Shown piece by piece: positions 1-9,500 of a DNA stretch of 64,000 nt. Source of the DNA: Oscillospiraceae bacterium (lineage in GTDB: Bacteria; Bacillota; Clostridia; Oscillospirales; Ruminococcaceae); the NCBI GenBank assembly GCA_017828975.1, contig JAGAJN010000039.1, forward strand, positions 23,874-87,873. Reading direction: 5' to 3'. Below the pieces are notes generated by a model. It saw only the letters and a list, made by a program, of their open reading frames with translations, did no database searches and was not told the origin of the DNA. The translations under genes were made by a program, and so were the position numbers. How positions within the stretch are numbered: position 1 is the first letter of the stretch; each line of letters begins with the position of its first letter.

Positions 1-395
1 TCCTCAAAGCCGATGACGATAAGCGTCGATATGAACAGGCAGGTGAGTATGGGAAGCATAGCTCCCGTGCTGAACATATCAAACTTCATAAACACAAATA
101 CATAAAGTATTCCGTTTAAGAATTCGACCAGCGGGTATCTGCCCGAGATCTTTTCTCCGCAGCTGCGGCATTTGCCCTTTAAGACAAACAGCCAGCTGAT
201 GATGGGGATAAGGTCATAACGCTTGATCTCCGCTCCGCAGGTCATACAGTGGGAATTCTTCTTGGTAAGGGACTCCCCCGCAGGCAGGCGGAAGATACAT
301 ACATTCAGAAAGCTGCCTATACATATCCCGAAGATGAACACGACTATGTAGACCGCGATCTGACCGATAAGCCCCATTAGCATTACATTGTCCAT
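1..395 (-). CDS. pilD: Prepilin peptidase (type IV), C-terminus cut by window edge
   Basis: Membrane aspartic protease that cleaves the leader of type IV prepilins and N-methylates the new N-terminus. The visible N-terminal 131 residues show a first membrane helix, the family motif GSFLNVCIFRLP, and the cytoplasmic zinc-binding domain with two CxxC pairs (CMTC and CRSC), then further hydrophobic segments. The catalytic aspartates lie beyond the left edge. The start ATG at 393-395 is preceded by an AAGGAG ribosome site. It is divergent from pilB and its substrates are the two prepilins encoded at 4.0-5.2 kb. The identification is secure; completeness cannot be judged. Confidence 0.93.
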   Translation of the reverse strand, partial: MDNVMLMGLIGQIAVYIVVFIFGICIGSFLNVCIFRLPAGESLTKKNSHCMTCGAEIKRYDLIPIISWLFVLKGKCRSCGEKISGRYPLVEFLNGILYVFVFMKFDMFSTGAMLPILTCLFISTLIVIGFE

Positions 396-530
396 AAGCC
401 AAACACTCCTTAAATGTTATTGTACATTCCATTTTAACATATATTTCGCATAAATACAAGTGTATTTTCCATAACAACGTGAAAAAACCTGAATCTGCAC
501 AGGTAATCTATTATTTAGGAGGCAAATTCA

Positions 531-2216
531 ATGAAAAACGTGCCAATAGGTCAGTATATGGTCAATAAGGGCATCATTACCGAGGAGCAGCTCCAGAATG
601 TCCTTGAAGCCAAGAAAAAGGAAAATGTGCCCGGAAAATTTTTCGGTGATTATCTGCTTGAGCTGAAGTATGTTACCGATGTTCAGTTTGCACAGGTGCT
701 TTCGGAAAAGCTGAATGTTCCTTTCGTTGACCTTACCGACCCGAACCTCGCCATTTCTCAGGAGGCCGTTAAGAAGATCCCCGAGGCTCTGGCGAAAAAG
801 CATAATGTTATCGCTATCAAGATAACGGGCAAAAGACTTACCGTCGCTACAAACGACCCCGTTAACTTCTATATTTTCGAGGACATCAAGGTTACAACGG
901 GTATGGACGTTGTGCCTGTTATCGCTACTAAGGACGCTATCACTAAGGCTATCGGTAAAAACTACTCCATGCAGAATACCGACAGCATTCTCGACAGCGT
1001 TAATGAACAGTTCAGCGGCGAACAGGGCAGCAGTGATGACGACGCTGAGGGTCGTATCGACAACGCTCCTATCGTTAAGCTGGCACAGACCATCGTTGAA
1101 AACTCCTTCCGTGCAGAAGCAACGGATATTCATATCGAGCCGTTCAAGAGCTTTACTCGTATCAGAATCAGAGTTAACGGCGACCTTATCGAGCTGATGA
1201 ACGTTTCCAACGTCGTTCATAACTCTCTCGTAACACGTCTGAAGATCATCAGCGGTATGAATATCGCCGAGAAGCGTGTTCCTCAGGACGGTCGTTTCTC
1301 TCAGGTAGTTGACGGAACAACCCTTGACGTCCGTGTATCTAACCTGCCGACAGTCAACGGCGAAAAGGTCGTTATCCGTATCCTCTCCACCGGTGACGTT
1401 GCGCTGAGAAAGATCACCGAGCTGGGTATGTCCGACTATAACTATAAGAAGTTTGAATCAATGCTGAAGGTTCCTCAGGGCGTTATGCTGGTTACGGGAC
1501 CTACCGGTTCAGGTAAAACAACCACCCTTTACGCTGCCCTCGGTGAAATGGCTAAGCCAAACGTTAACGTTATCACCGTTGAGGACCCTGTCGAAAAGAA
1601 TATCGAAGGCATCAATCAGTGTCAGATCAACGATAAGGCGGGTATGACATTCGCTGCTGCCCTTCGTTCTATCCTCCGTCAGGACCCCGACATCATAATG
1701 GTCGGAGAAATGCGTGACCAGGAAACTGCCGAGATCGCTATCAGAGCGGCTATCACCGGTCATATGGTGCTCTCCACACTGCATACAAACTCTGCTTCCG
1801 CTACTATCACTCGTCTTGTTGATATGGGCGTTCAGGCGTACATGGTCGCTACCTCCCTTATCGGTATCATCGCTCAGCGTCTTACCAAGAAGATCTGTAT
1901 GGAGTGCCGTACACCGAGAATGTCCACCGAGGAAGAAAACGAACTGATGGGTATCACCGGCTCTATCCAGATCTACGATGCCTGCGGCTGCCCCGCCTGC
2001 AATAACACAGGTTACAGAGGACGTACCGCTATCCACGAGATACTTCTCTGTACTCCCGAAATGTCCTCCTGTATCGCTAACGGCGGTGACGCTGAGGAAA
2101 TTCAGAAGCTGGCTAAGAGTCAGGGTACAAAGCTGCTCCGTGACAACGTTTCTGACCTGGTTCAGGAAGGTGTTACCACTATGGACGAGCTTATTCGTGT
2201 TACATACGCGGTTTGA
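531..2216 (+). CDS. pilB: Type IV pilus assembly ATPase PilB (GspE family)
   Basis: Cytoplasmic hexameric ATPase that powers pilus extension. The 561-residue protein has the N-terminal GspE/PilB domain (about 1-150), then the secretion-ATPase domain with Walker A GPTGSGKTTT near residue 325, an Asp box (ITVEDPVE), Walker B (DPDIIMVGEMRD) and a His box (HMVLSTLHTN). A C-terminal four-cysteine zinc motif (CMEC...CPAC) is typical of PilB and absent from PilT. Length is normal for the family. An AGGAGG ribosome site lies before the ATG. pilT follows after 81 bases, suggesting one transcript. No pilC or pilM-O genes are in this window, so the rest of the machine is encoded elsewhere, perhaps to the left. 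Confidence 0.96.
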   Translation: MKNVPIGQYMVNKGIITEEQLQNVLEAKKKENVPGKFFGDYLLELKYVTDVQFAQVLSEKLNVPFVDLTDPNLAISQEAVKKIPEALAKKHNVIAIKITGKRLTVATNDPVNFYIFEDIKVTTGMDVVPVIATKDAITKAIGKNYSMQNTDSILDSVNEQFSGEQGSSDDDAEGRIDNAPIVKLAQTIVENSFRAEATDIHIEPFKSFTRIRIRVNGDLIELMNVSNVVHNSLVTRLKIISGMNIAEKRVPQDGRFSQVVDGTTLDVRVSNLPTVNGEKVVIRILSTGDVALRKITELGMSDYNYKKFESMLKVPQGVMLVTGPTGSGKTTTLYAALGEMAKPNVNVITVEDPVEKNIEGINQCQINDKAGMTFAAALRSILRQDPDIIMVGEMRDQETAEIAIRAAITGHMVLSTLHTNSASATITRLVDMGVQAYMVATSLIGIIAQRLTKKICMECRTPRMSTEEENELMGITGSIQIYDACGCPACNNTGYRGRTAIHEILLCTPEMSSCIANGGDAEEIQKLAKSQGTKLLRDNVSDLVQEGVTTMDELIRVTYAV

Positions 2217-2297
2217 TCACAGGATTATTGCGGCGATGCCGTCTGATAATAAAATTCAAGGTTTTCCCACGGGCAAACCCGAAAACGGAGGTTATTT

Positions 2298-3410
2298 ATG
2301 GAACTGGATACAAGTAAAGGTCTGGGCACCAAACAGGAAAAGATAATTCTCAATATCGACAAGATCCTGGACGAGGCTCGTGTTCTCGGCTGCTCCGACG
2401 TTCATTTCACTGCGAAGATCGCTCCTATCGTAAGACTTCACGGTTCTTTGAGAAAGCTCAGCTCATATCCCGAAATGACAGAGCCTGCTATTCAGAAGAT
2501 CTGCGAGCAGATGTGTACTGCAAAGCAGCTGACAAACATCAAGGAGCATATCGATACCGACTTCTCCTACACCACAAGAAGAGGTTACCGTCACAGAGTT
2601 AATATCTATCATCAGAGAGGAAACACGGCTATCGCTATCCGTCTGCTGAGAAACGATATTCCTACTCTGGAGGACCTTGATCTGCCGCCTATCCTTGCAG
2701 ATTTCGTAATGCGTCCCAGAGGACTTATACTCATCACAGGACCTACGGGTTCCGGTAAGTCCACAACTCTGGCGGCTATGATCGACTATGTAAATGTAAA
2801 TCGTTCCGCACATATCATCACCATTGAGGACCCTATCGAGTACGTTCACGAGCATAAGAGATGTATGATCAATCAGAGAGAGGTCGGCGACGACGTTGAG
2901 AACTTCGCTATGGCTCTCCGTGCCGCACTCCGTGAAGACCCCGATGTTATCCTCGTAGGAGAGATGCGTGACTTTGAAACCATCAACGCAGCCGTAACCG
3001 CCGCTGAAACAGGACACCTTGTTATGTCCACACTTCATACGACCTCGGCTTCGGATACTATCAACCGTATCATCGACGTATTCCCCGCACATCAGCAGGG
3101 TCAGATCAGAACTCAGCTTGCGACCGTTCTCGTAGGCATCGGTTCTCAGACCCTTATCCCCAAGGCTGACGGTTCGGGACGAGTTGCTGCTCTTGAGATA
3201 CTCAACTGCACAGACGCTATTTCCGCTATGATCCGTGATAATAAGGTGCATCTTATCCAGACCGCTATCCAGACAGGCAGACAGCAGGGAATGGTATGCC
3301 TTGACCAGGAGCTTGCCCGTATGGTTAAGGAAGGTATTATCACCGACGATGCCGCAAGAGAAAAGGTAAGCGATCCCTCCGAATACGAGAGATACCTTAA
3401 AGCAAAATAA
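2298..3410 (+). CDS. pilT: Twitching/retraction ATPase PilT
   Basis: Hexameric ATPase that depolymerises type IV pili, allowing retraction and twitching. The 370 residues match the usual PilT length. Visible are Walker A GPTGSGKSTT near residue 150, the Asp box ITIEDPIEY, Walker B DPDVILVGEMRD, the His box HLVMSTLHTTSA and the PilT signature AALREDP. There is no N-terminal PilB domain and no zinc motif, separating it from PilB. A CGGAGG site precedes the ATG. Presence of a retraction motor implies dynamic rather than static pili. Confidence 0.95.
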   Translation: MELDTSKGLGTKQEKIILNIDKILDEARVLGCSDVHFTAKIAPIVRLHGSLRKLSSYPEMTEPAIQKICEQMCTAKQLTNIKEHIDTDFSYTTRRGYRHRVNIYHQRGNTAIAIRLLRNDIPTLEDLDLPPILADFVMRPRGLILITGPTGSGKSTTLAAMIDYVNVNRSAHIITIEDPIEYVHEHKRCMINQREVGDDVENFAMALRAALREDPDVILVGEMRDFETINAAVTAAETGHLVMSTLHTTSASDTINRIIDVFPAHQQGQIRTQLATVLVGIGSQTLIPKADGSGRVAALEILNCTDAISAMIRDNKVHLIQTAIQTGRQQGMVCLDQELARMVKEGIITDDAAREKVSDPSEYERYLKAK

Positions 3411-3442
3411 TATCTATCATCCTTTCATACTTTTTTCACCGA

Positions 3443-3486
3443 GCCTGTCCCGCCTTCGCAATGTTGGCGGGACAGGTTCTTTTTTA
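3443..3486 (+). terminator. Rho-independent terminator after pilBT
   Basis: An 11-bp perfect GC-rich stem (CCTGTCCCGCC pairing with GGCGGGACAGG) with an 11-nt loop is followed by a T-rich run. It sits 33 bases past the pilT stop and separates pilBT from the pilin genes. Confidence 0.88.
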
Positions 3487-3634
3487 GTGATGAATGTTGA
3501 GTGATGAAAGTTGAATTGAATGTGGAAAGTGAAATTTTTGCAATTTTGTGGGGGACGGGTTCCCCCCACAGCATCGGCAAACCGATTTTCGGGTTTCATA
3601 TAATTCAACACTCAACTTTCATCACTCAACACTA
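3486..3634. repeat. Inverted-repeat element (MITE-like), copy 1
   Basis: The two ends share the 19-bp inverted sequence GTTGAGTGATGAAAGTTGA (left arm about 3486-3517, right arm about 3602-3633). The centre holds a second, GC-rich palindrome around GGGGGACGGG/TTCCCCCC. A related half-copy lies at 43118-43205. No coding potential is seen. It may be a non-autonomous mobile or repetitive intergenic element. Confidence 0.7.
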
Positions 3635-3853
3635 ATTGCGCCATCACTAAAAAAATGATATTTTTTTGTTTCCTAATTGCTCCGAATTACTTAAACGTTT
3701 TATATAGATTAAAAAACAAACTGTGAATATGTGCATTTTGTCACATCTTAGTTCATTTATTGTTCAATGTGATGAAAAAATCACTAAATATTATAGTTTT
3801 TTAGCCTTGACTGCCAAATTCACAAAATTAGAGAAAAAAATCTCAGATTTCTA

Positions 3854-3882
3854 TTGACAAATTGGAATTCATAGTATATAAT
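3854..3882 (+). promoter_or_regulatory. Sigma-A promoter of the pilin genes
   Basis: TTGACA (3854-3859), 17-bp spacer, TATAAT (3877-3882): a perfect consensus site. It lies in an AT-rich stretch and predicts a leader of about 118 nt before the first pilin. The region between the repeat at 3634 and this promoter shows nothing else recognisable. Confidence 0.85.
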
Positions 3883-3888
3883 GTAATT

Positions 3889-4000
3889 ACAGTAAGAGAT
3901 ACGAAAGAGTTAAAACAAAAAACTTACAGTATCTCGGGTTCGCAAAGAACTGCCTTGGAGGATCTTCCAAAGTGTGCTGAGTTTTATAATTCCGGGAGGG
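3889..4000 (+). promoter_or_regulatory. Structured 5' leader of the pilin transcript, possible regulatory RNA
   Basis: Between promoter and first pilin start several stems can be drawn: AGATAC (about 3897) with GTATCT (about 3929), GTTC-GCAAA-GAAC, and TTGGA with TCCAA around the GGATCT loop. It does not match the c-di-GMP-I or c-di-GMP-II riboswitch consensus as I know them. The role is unproven; a regulatory leader is plausible because it precedes an adhesion gene. Confidence 0.35.
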
Positions 4001-4006
4001 AGTCCA

Positions 4007-4585
4007 ATGGAGAAGAAACTGAAGGGCTTTACGATTATCGAGCTTTTAATAGTTATTACTATTATAAGTGTGCTCTGTGCGATCGGTGTGCCCGCAGCAT
4101 TAACTTGGGTAAGAGATGCTAAGGTCAGAGATGCCAATGAAGAAGCACGAATTGTGTATTCTGCGGTTCAGGATTATCTCACCGAGATGGAGATCAAGAA
4201 TATTCAGCTTGAAGACCCAAGAGGCAATATCACAATTATGTACTCAAAATCAAATGTTGGTACAACATTGCCGAGTATTGATGCGGCTCTTCAAAATCAA
4301 AATTCATCGACCTATGGCGGATTCAACTCAGGAGCATGGATCAACGGCACTGTTGCCGGAAAGCTGGTTGATTTTTCCGATGCACTTACCGAAGACTTCA
4401 AGGGTGCATGGGCAGCACGGATCAACACAGAAACATATACTGTAATAAGTGCATATTGGATGCCAATGCCAAATGGCTCTTGCACACTTATTGATACAGG
4501 TGTTGCTGACGGCTTTGCAGATGCCTCGGCACAGGAAACATATTATAGCAGTAACGGCATACTTTTTGGCAGATACCCCATCTAA
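4007..4585 (+). CDS. Type IV prepilin, minor or accessory pilin
   Basis: A 192-residue pilin subunit. It carries a short charged leader (MEKKLKG) and the cleavage/methylation motif G|FTIIELLIV, followed by the conserved N-terminal helix. The mature part ends in a Cys-containing region (GSCTLIDTG) and the motif GRYP, which also appears near the end of the second pilin. The ATG at 4007 is chosen because GGGAGGG lies just upstream and the leader is then the normal length; an in-frame GTG at 3974 would give an atypical leader. It is more AT-rich than pilin 2, suggesting lower expression or a different history. PilD is its expected processing enzyme. Confidence 0.92.
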   Translation: MEKKLKGFTIIELLIVITIISVLCAIGVPAALTWVRDAKVRDANEEARIVYSAVQDYLTEMEIKNIQLEDPRGNITIMYSKSNVGTTLPSIDAALQNQNSSTYGGFNSGAWINGTVAGKLVDFSDALTEDFKGAWAARINTETYTVISAYWMPMPNGSCTLIDTGVADGFADASAQETYYSSNGILFGRYPI

Positions 4586-4591
4586 CAATGG

Positions 4592-4630
4592 AAAAGCGTT
4601 CAGTCGTTTGTTTACAGACTGAGCTTTTTA
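4592..4630 (+). terminator. Hairpin between the two pilin genes
   Basis: AAAAGC-GTTCAGTC pairs with GACTGA-GCTTTTT around an 11-nt loop, with a T-run. Since no promoter is evident before pilin 2, this may be a partial terminator or a processing site that sets different levels of the two pilins. Confidence 0.65.
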
Positions 4631-4667
4631 TACAAAACTATATTAATTATTTAAGGAGGAATTTCAA

Positions 4668-5153
4668 ATGAGAAATTCAAAGATCAAAGGCTTTACCCTC
4701 ATCGAGCTCATCGTTGTTATCGCTATCATCGGTGTTCTCGCAGCTATCCTCGTTCCCTCTATGATGGGCTTCGTTAAGGATTCCAAGTACTCCACAGCTA
4801 ACTCTAACGCTAAGCTGGTTCACACCAACCTTTGCACATACGCTACAAAGGCTGAGACAGCCGGTTACCCCATCGTTGACATCACTGCTTCCAATTCAGG
4901 TCTTGAAATTCCCGCAAGAACATCTACTCTTGCTGCAATCGCAGCACAGCCCGATCAGACTGCTTGCCTCAATGCTCTCGGTTACTACATGGGTACAGAT
5001 ACAGCTGGTAAGGCTGGTTACTGCTCCTTCACTGTTACAGATGGTGCTCCCGTAAAGGCTTGGTGGGCTAAGACTGGTTCCGATCCTATCGTTGGTAGAT
5101 ACCCTGATCCTACATCTGCTTCCGATAACCCTGCTGTTACTTTCGGTGCATAA
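4668..5153 (+). CDS. Type IV prepilin, probable major pilin
   Basis: A 161-residue prepilin with leader MRNSKIKG, cleavage before FTLIELIVV, and a long hydrophobic helix (IAIIGVLAAILVPSMMGF). The body is rich in Ala, Thr and Ser, which would suit O-glycosylation. A strong AAGGAGG site precedes the ATG, and codon use looks biased toward preferred codons, both consistent with a highly expressed major subunit. From memory, Ruminococcus albus has two tandem pilin genes (gp25, gp2) whose glycosylated product takes part in cellulose adhesion; that comparison supports, but does not prove, the same role here. Confidence 0.93.
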   Translation: MRNSKIKGFTLIELIVVIAIIGVLAAILVPSMMGFVKDSKYSTANSNAKLVHTNLCTYATKAETAGYPIVDITASNSGLEIPARTSTLAAIAAQPDQTACLNALGYYMGTDTAGKAGYCSFTVTDGAPVKAWWAKTGSDPIVGRYPDPTSASDNPAVTFGA

Positions 5154-5190
5154 TTTAAGACTAACAGTCAGAATTAAAGCATGATCAATT

Positions 5191-5227
5191 GCCGCTCGGC
5201 TGCTTGAAGCAGTCGGGCGGTTTTTTA
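5191..5227 (+). terminator. Rho-independent terminator after major pilin
   Basis: CCGCTCGGCTGC and GCAGTCGGGCGG form a stem with a TTGAA loop, followed by TTTTTT. It lies only about 15 bases before the next gene, so some read-through into the glycosyltransferase genes is possible. Confidence 0.88.
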
Positions 5228-5241
5228 GTCGGAGTGGTGAT

Positions 5242-6447
5242 ATGAATAAGGATCTACTGAAAAAGGATCTCACATTAAAGGAGATCGCCGTAAATATCTG
5301 CTTTGGCAAACCGCTGAACATTTTTATATTTCTGACTGCGGTTTCACTGGTTCTAAGGGTGTACTATTCTATCCTGACAGGGATAAGAGTGCCAAGGGGA
5401 AACGCAGGAAATGATGCGGATTTCTTCATTCCTGCTGCGGAGCTGCTGCTTTCGTCGCCTGCCCAATATCTGAAGGAGTTTATAAAAATGCCTTTTTACA
5501 TAGGCTATACCTCGGCAATTGCTGCAATTTATGCAGTTTCGGGGCATAGCAACACCGCTGTCTGCATTGTTCAGATAATTTTTTCCTCTCTCTGCCCGTT
5601 CCTGATGTGGAAAAGCTGCGAAAATTTCTTTGGCGACAGGAGAATCAGCATTATCTGCGCTTTGATGACAGCTGTCCTGCCCATAAATTACCGCTGGGAT
5701 TCCCAACTTACGTCGGACAGCTTCGGAATGTTCTCCTCGGTGCTGTGCATTTTTGCGCTTTCCGTATACTATTCCGCGGAAAAAGGAAACCGCCGACGTG
5801 AGATCTCACTGCTGCTTCTCTCCCTTCTGGGATTTTTCCTGATGCGCACGACTGCGGGAACGGTCATTGCCGTAATCCTGATTGCAATGATAATGGAGCT
5901 TTCTTCGAAAAAACGTGCGATTATTTTCGGCGGACTGATAGCTGCGCTGGTCGGTGCAGTGCTTTTCCTGCTGACGGGGGACGGCGTCCATTCGCTGGAG
6001 GGAAATTTTGACTATTTCAGGAAGCTTTATGAAAACGGCGAAGTCGTTCAGGCACACTATTTCTACGATTTGAAGGGCGACGCTTCTGATATTTTCGGAA
6101 TAATTTTCTATCGTTCGCTCTACTATTTTTGTCCGCTCGACATCGGTGTCGGCATAATCGGAGGACATCGCCTGTCATATCAGCTGCTGCATTATCTGCC
6201 TCTGTTCCCTGTGTTCATCTTCGCTTTTATGGGCAGTATCAGGGGATTTGCAGAGAAAAACCGTATTGCCTCTATCATCTCTTGGGTGATAATTTTTTCT
6301 GCGCTGGTGCAGTCGGTTACGGAAATTCAGTTCGACCTGCGCTATCGTGACCCGATCCTGCCATATTTCTATATGCTGTCTGCATGCGAAATGGTAAGGT
6401 TTTTCTCCGGTATAAAAAAGGAAAACAATGCTCCTGCCCTTGAATAA
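5242..6447 (+). CDS. Polytopic membrane protein, GT-C/GT39-like glycosyltransferase
   Basis: A 401-residue integral membrane protein with about nine to ten hydrophobic helices. An acidic stretch after the first helix (GNDADFF) and a following periplasmic-type loop resemble the DxD region of GT-C transferases such as the mannosyl- and arabinosyltransferase (PMT/ArnT) group, which use polyprenyl-linked sugars outside the membrane. A further extracytoplasmic-looking loop lies at about residues 250-280. It follows the pilins and precedes a GT2 enzyme, which suggests a role in glycosylating pilin or another surface polymer. The family assignment is by pattern only; a flippase or other polytopic protein cannot be excluded. 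Confidence 0.6.
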   Translation: MNKDLLKKDLTLKEIAVNICFGKPLNIFIFLTAVSLVLRVYYSILTGIRVPRGNAGNDADFFIPAAELLLSSPAQYLKEFIKMPFYIGYTSAIAAIYAVSGHSNTAVCIVQIIFSSLCPFLMWKSCENFFGDRRISIICALMTAVLPINYRWDSQLTSDSFGMFSSVLCIFALSVYYSAEKGNRRREISLLLLSLLGFFLMRTTAGTVIAVILIAMIMELSSKKRAIIFGGLIAALVGAVLFLLTGDGVHSLEGNFDYFRKLYENGEVVQAHYFYDLKGDASDIFGIIFYRSLYYFCPLDIGVGIIGGHRLSYQLLHYLPLFPVFIFAFMGSIRGFAEKNRIASIISWVIIFSALVQSVTEIQFDLRYRDPILPYFYMLSACEMVRFFSGIKKENNAPALE

Positions 6448-6545
6448 TTCATAAAAATGTTGTATCATAAATATAGTTGATTTCGGTGCGTCGGTTTACG
6501 ACATGAAATAATAGGAAAATTTATGCAGATACAAGGAGTGTCACT

Positions 6546-9500
6546 ATGCCCGATATGGGGAAAATATCCATAATCGTTCCGCTGTACAACACGGAAAAAT
6601 ACATAAAACGCTGTCTTGACTCGCTGACGGCACAGACCTATAAAAATATTGAGATAATTGTTGTGAACGACGGCAGCACGGACGGTTCGGCGAAGCTTGT
6701 ATCGGAGGCAGCCGCCGCAGATGACCGTATCAGGCTCATTTCACACGATAAAAACAAGGGCTTGTACCATGCCCGCATAACAGGCGTTGAAAATGCGACG
6801 GGGGATCACATCGGTTTTACCGACAGTGATGACTATGTTTCCTGCGATTATTTTCGGGCTATGCTTTGCCGTTCGGCGGAAACGGGTGCGGATATTGTTT
6901 TCGGAAAAATTGTACACGAAAATCAGTCGGGATATAGATATTTTCATAACCTCTACCATTTTTACGACATTGGCGAATTGGACGGCGAACGTGCTTTTCG
7001 GGAATTCTGGCGGCAGGAGGGCAGATGCTTTGCCTGGCACACCGTCTGGAACAAGCTCTACTCCGCCGCACTATGGCGGAAGGCTCTGCCAATTCTCAAA
7101 ACGCAGGAAAAGCGGCTGGTCATGGCGGAGGACTTTGTGTTCAGCTCGGTGCTTTTCAGCTTTGTGAACAAGGCGGCTGCCACGGAATACGGCTGCTGCT
7201 TCTACTATCAGCACGACGGGGCGTCCACAAGCTCGGCGGGGGACAGGGGCAAGTATGAGCGGAATATAGCCGACCTGAAAACCGCATTTTCGTTTGTGGA
7301 GAAGTTCGTAAATTCTCCCGACTGCAGGGGCGATGTTTCGGAGAATTTCAGGAACTGGCGGCGTTTGTACAGGCATTTCTGGGAGGATAATATTGCGCCC
7401 TTTAGCGGAAATGACAGGAAGGTTTTGGAGAAATGCCTTAATGACGCTTTCCCCTGCGACGGTGATGTGAAGTATCCCGGGTGGTTTTACGCTGTCACCA
7501 CCGAATTTGACAACCGATATAACGTTATTTCGGACATGATAGCTTCGGACGACATAAAGTGCGTCAGCTTTGACATTTTTGATACTGCGGTTTTGCGTCC
7601 GTTTTACAGCCCGACAGACCTGTTTTACACGCTGGACGGTCTGTTCAGCGAAATTTGTCCCGAGGAAACACGCAGCTTTCACGACATTCGGGTAAAGGCG
7701 GAGAGCGTCGCAAGGACGGAAAAACAGGGCGGCGGGGAAGTCACTCTGTCGGAGATATATGAGAGTCTTCGGAGGATAACGGGCATTTCTTCCGAAAATT
7801 CGGACAGACTTGCCAAGGCGGAAAGGGCTGCGGAGCTGCGTTTCTGCAAGCCGAGAAAAAGCTGCCTGAACCTGTTCAATGCGGCAAAATGCTGCGGAAA
7901 AAGGATTTTCTTCACGTCGGATATGTATCTTGACAGGGATTTTTTGGCGGAAATGCTAAAAAAATGCGGATATAACGACTTTGAGGATATTCTGGTTTCC
8001 TGCTGCGAAAAATCGACCAAGTGCCGAGGAGAGCTTTTCGATGTTCTTATAAAGCGGGTGGCGGTATCTCCCGAAAGCATTATGCACATTGGCGATATTT
8101 GGGGAAGTGACGTAGTTTTGGCGAGGGAGCATGGGCTGAGCACTGTGTTTTTCCCGAAGCCTGTGAACTGTCTGCAATATGATATTTCGGATATAAAGAC
8201 GACACATTCCTGCTGCCCCTACACTGAGCCGTCCCATAGTATGGTAAATCTTGAAAAGGGAATTAACTTTCTGGGAACAAGAACGGCTCTGGCAGTGGCT
8301 GCGAACCATATTTACGATAACCCGTTTATCAGCTTCAACGAGTGGTCGGAAATGAACTGTTCTCCCGAATTTTTCGGCTATTATGCGCTGGGAATGCACC
8401 TGCTGGGGTTTACGAAATGGATATGCGAAAAATCGTCGGAGCTGTCCGTTGAGCGGCTGCTTTTTGTGGCTCGGGACGGAAGTCTGCCCATGGAAGCGTA
8501 CAAAATTTTGCGGCGGTGTTTCCCGAATTCGCCCGATTTTTCTTATCTGCACACTTCACGGAAGGCGGCGCTGGCGGCTGGGATCGTCCGTGCCGAGGAC
8601 ATTTTTTCGGTATGGGACTGCATTAACGGGGACGCTTGCACGCCCGATATGCTGGCAGGACTGCTTGCTCCCGTGCTGGACGGATACAATTCCCGAATTT
8701 TGGCAAAATCAGGCATTTCCCCCGACAAGCCCATTGGAAATTACTCCCGTTTTTGCAGGCTGGCGGAGATATTCGGGGAAAAATTCTTCTCTCCCGAAAA
8801 GGCTGCGGCGTACCGAAAGGCTGTGGGTGAGTACCTTTCCGGGCAGATGGACGGTCACTGCGCTTGCGTTGATGTCGGTTACAGCGGCAGGACTCAGGAG
8901 ATGCTTTATCGGCTGACGGGCAGGTCCGCAGACGCCTTCTATATTCACACAAACGGCGGTGAATGTTGCGAAAAACAGCGCAGATACGGCTTCGGAGAGC
9001 ATAGCTTTTACGAGTTCACGCCGTCGGTGACAGGCAGCGTTCGTGAGCTGATGTTCTCGGAATATGCGCCCTCCTGTATCGGCTACAAGGTCGGGGAGAA
9101 GGGCGGGTCGCCGCTGTTTGAGAAGTTTTCCGAGGAATATCCGAGGGCGTATATGATGGAACGGCTGCGGGAAAATGCGCTGCGGTTCCTGTCGGACTTC
9201 TGTGCGGATTTTGGTGAATTTATGGATATTATGGATATGCGGAACTTTGATGTTTCCTATCCTTACGAATATTTCCTGCATAATCTCACCGATGCGGATT
9301 CCCATATGTTTGACTGCTTCGAGTTTGAGGATGATATGTGGGCGGGCGGCAGCTTCACCCTGACCGAATATTGGAAGCAAGCTATCGCCTACCACGGGAC
9401 GGTGCCCTTCTTCAAGGTCGGGAACAATACCGTAAATCAGGAAGAATATGTCAGCGGAGATAAGGCGTACCGACTGTATGTGCAGAGCGGAATGGAGCAT

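Noticed and set aside
453-466. Palindrome AATACA-AG-TGTATT between pilD and pilB
   Set aside because: Arms of only 6 bp in AT-rich DNA are likely by chance and no -35/-10 pair is clearly associated.
3889-4006. c-di-GMP-I (GEMM) riboswitch
   Set aside because: The conserved GEMM core and tetraloop receptor sequences are absent.
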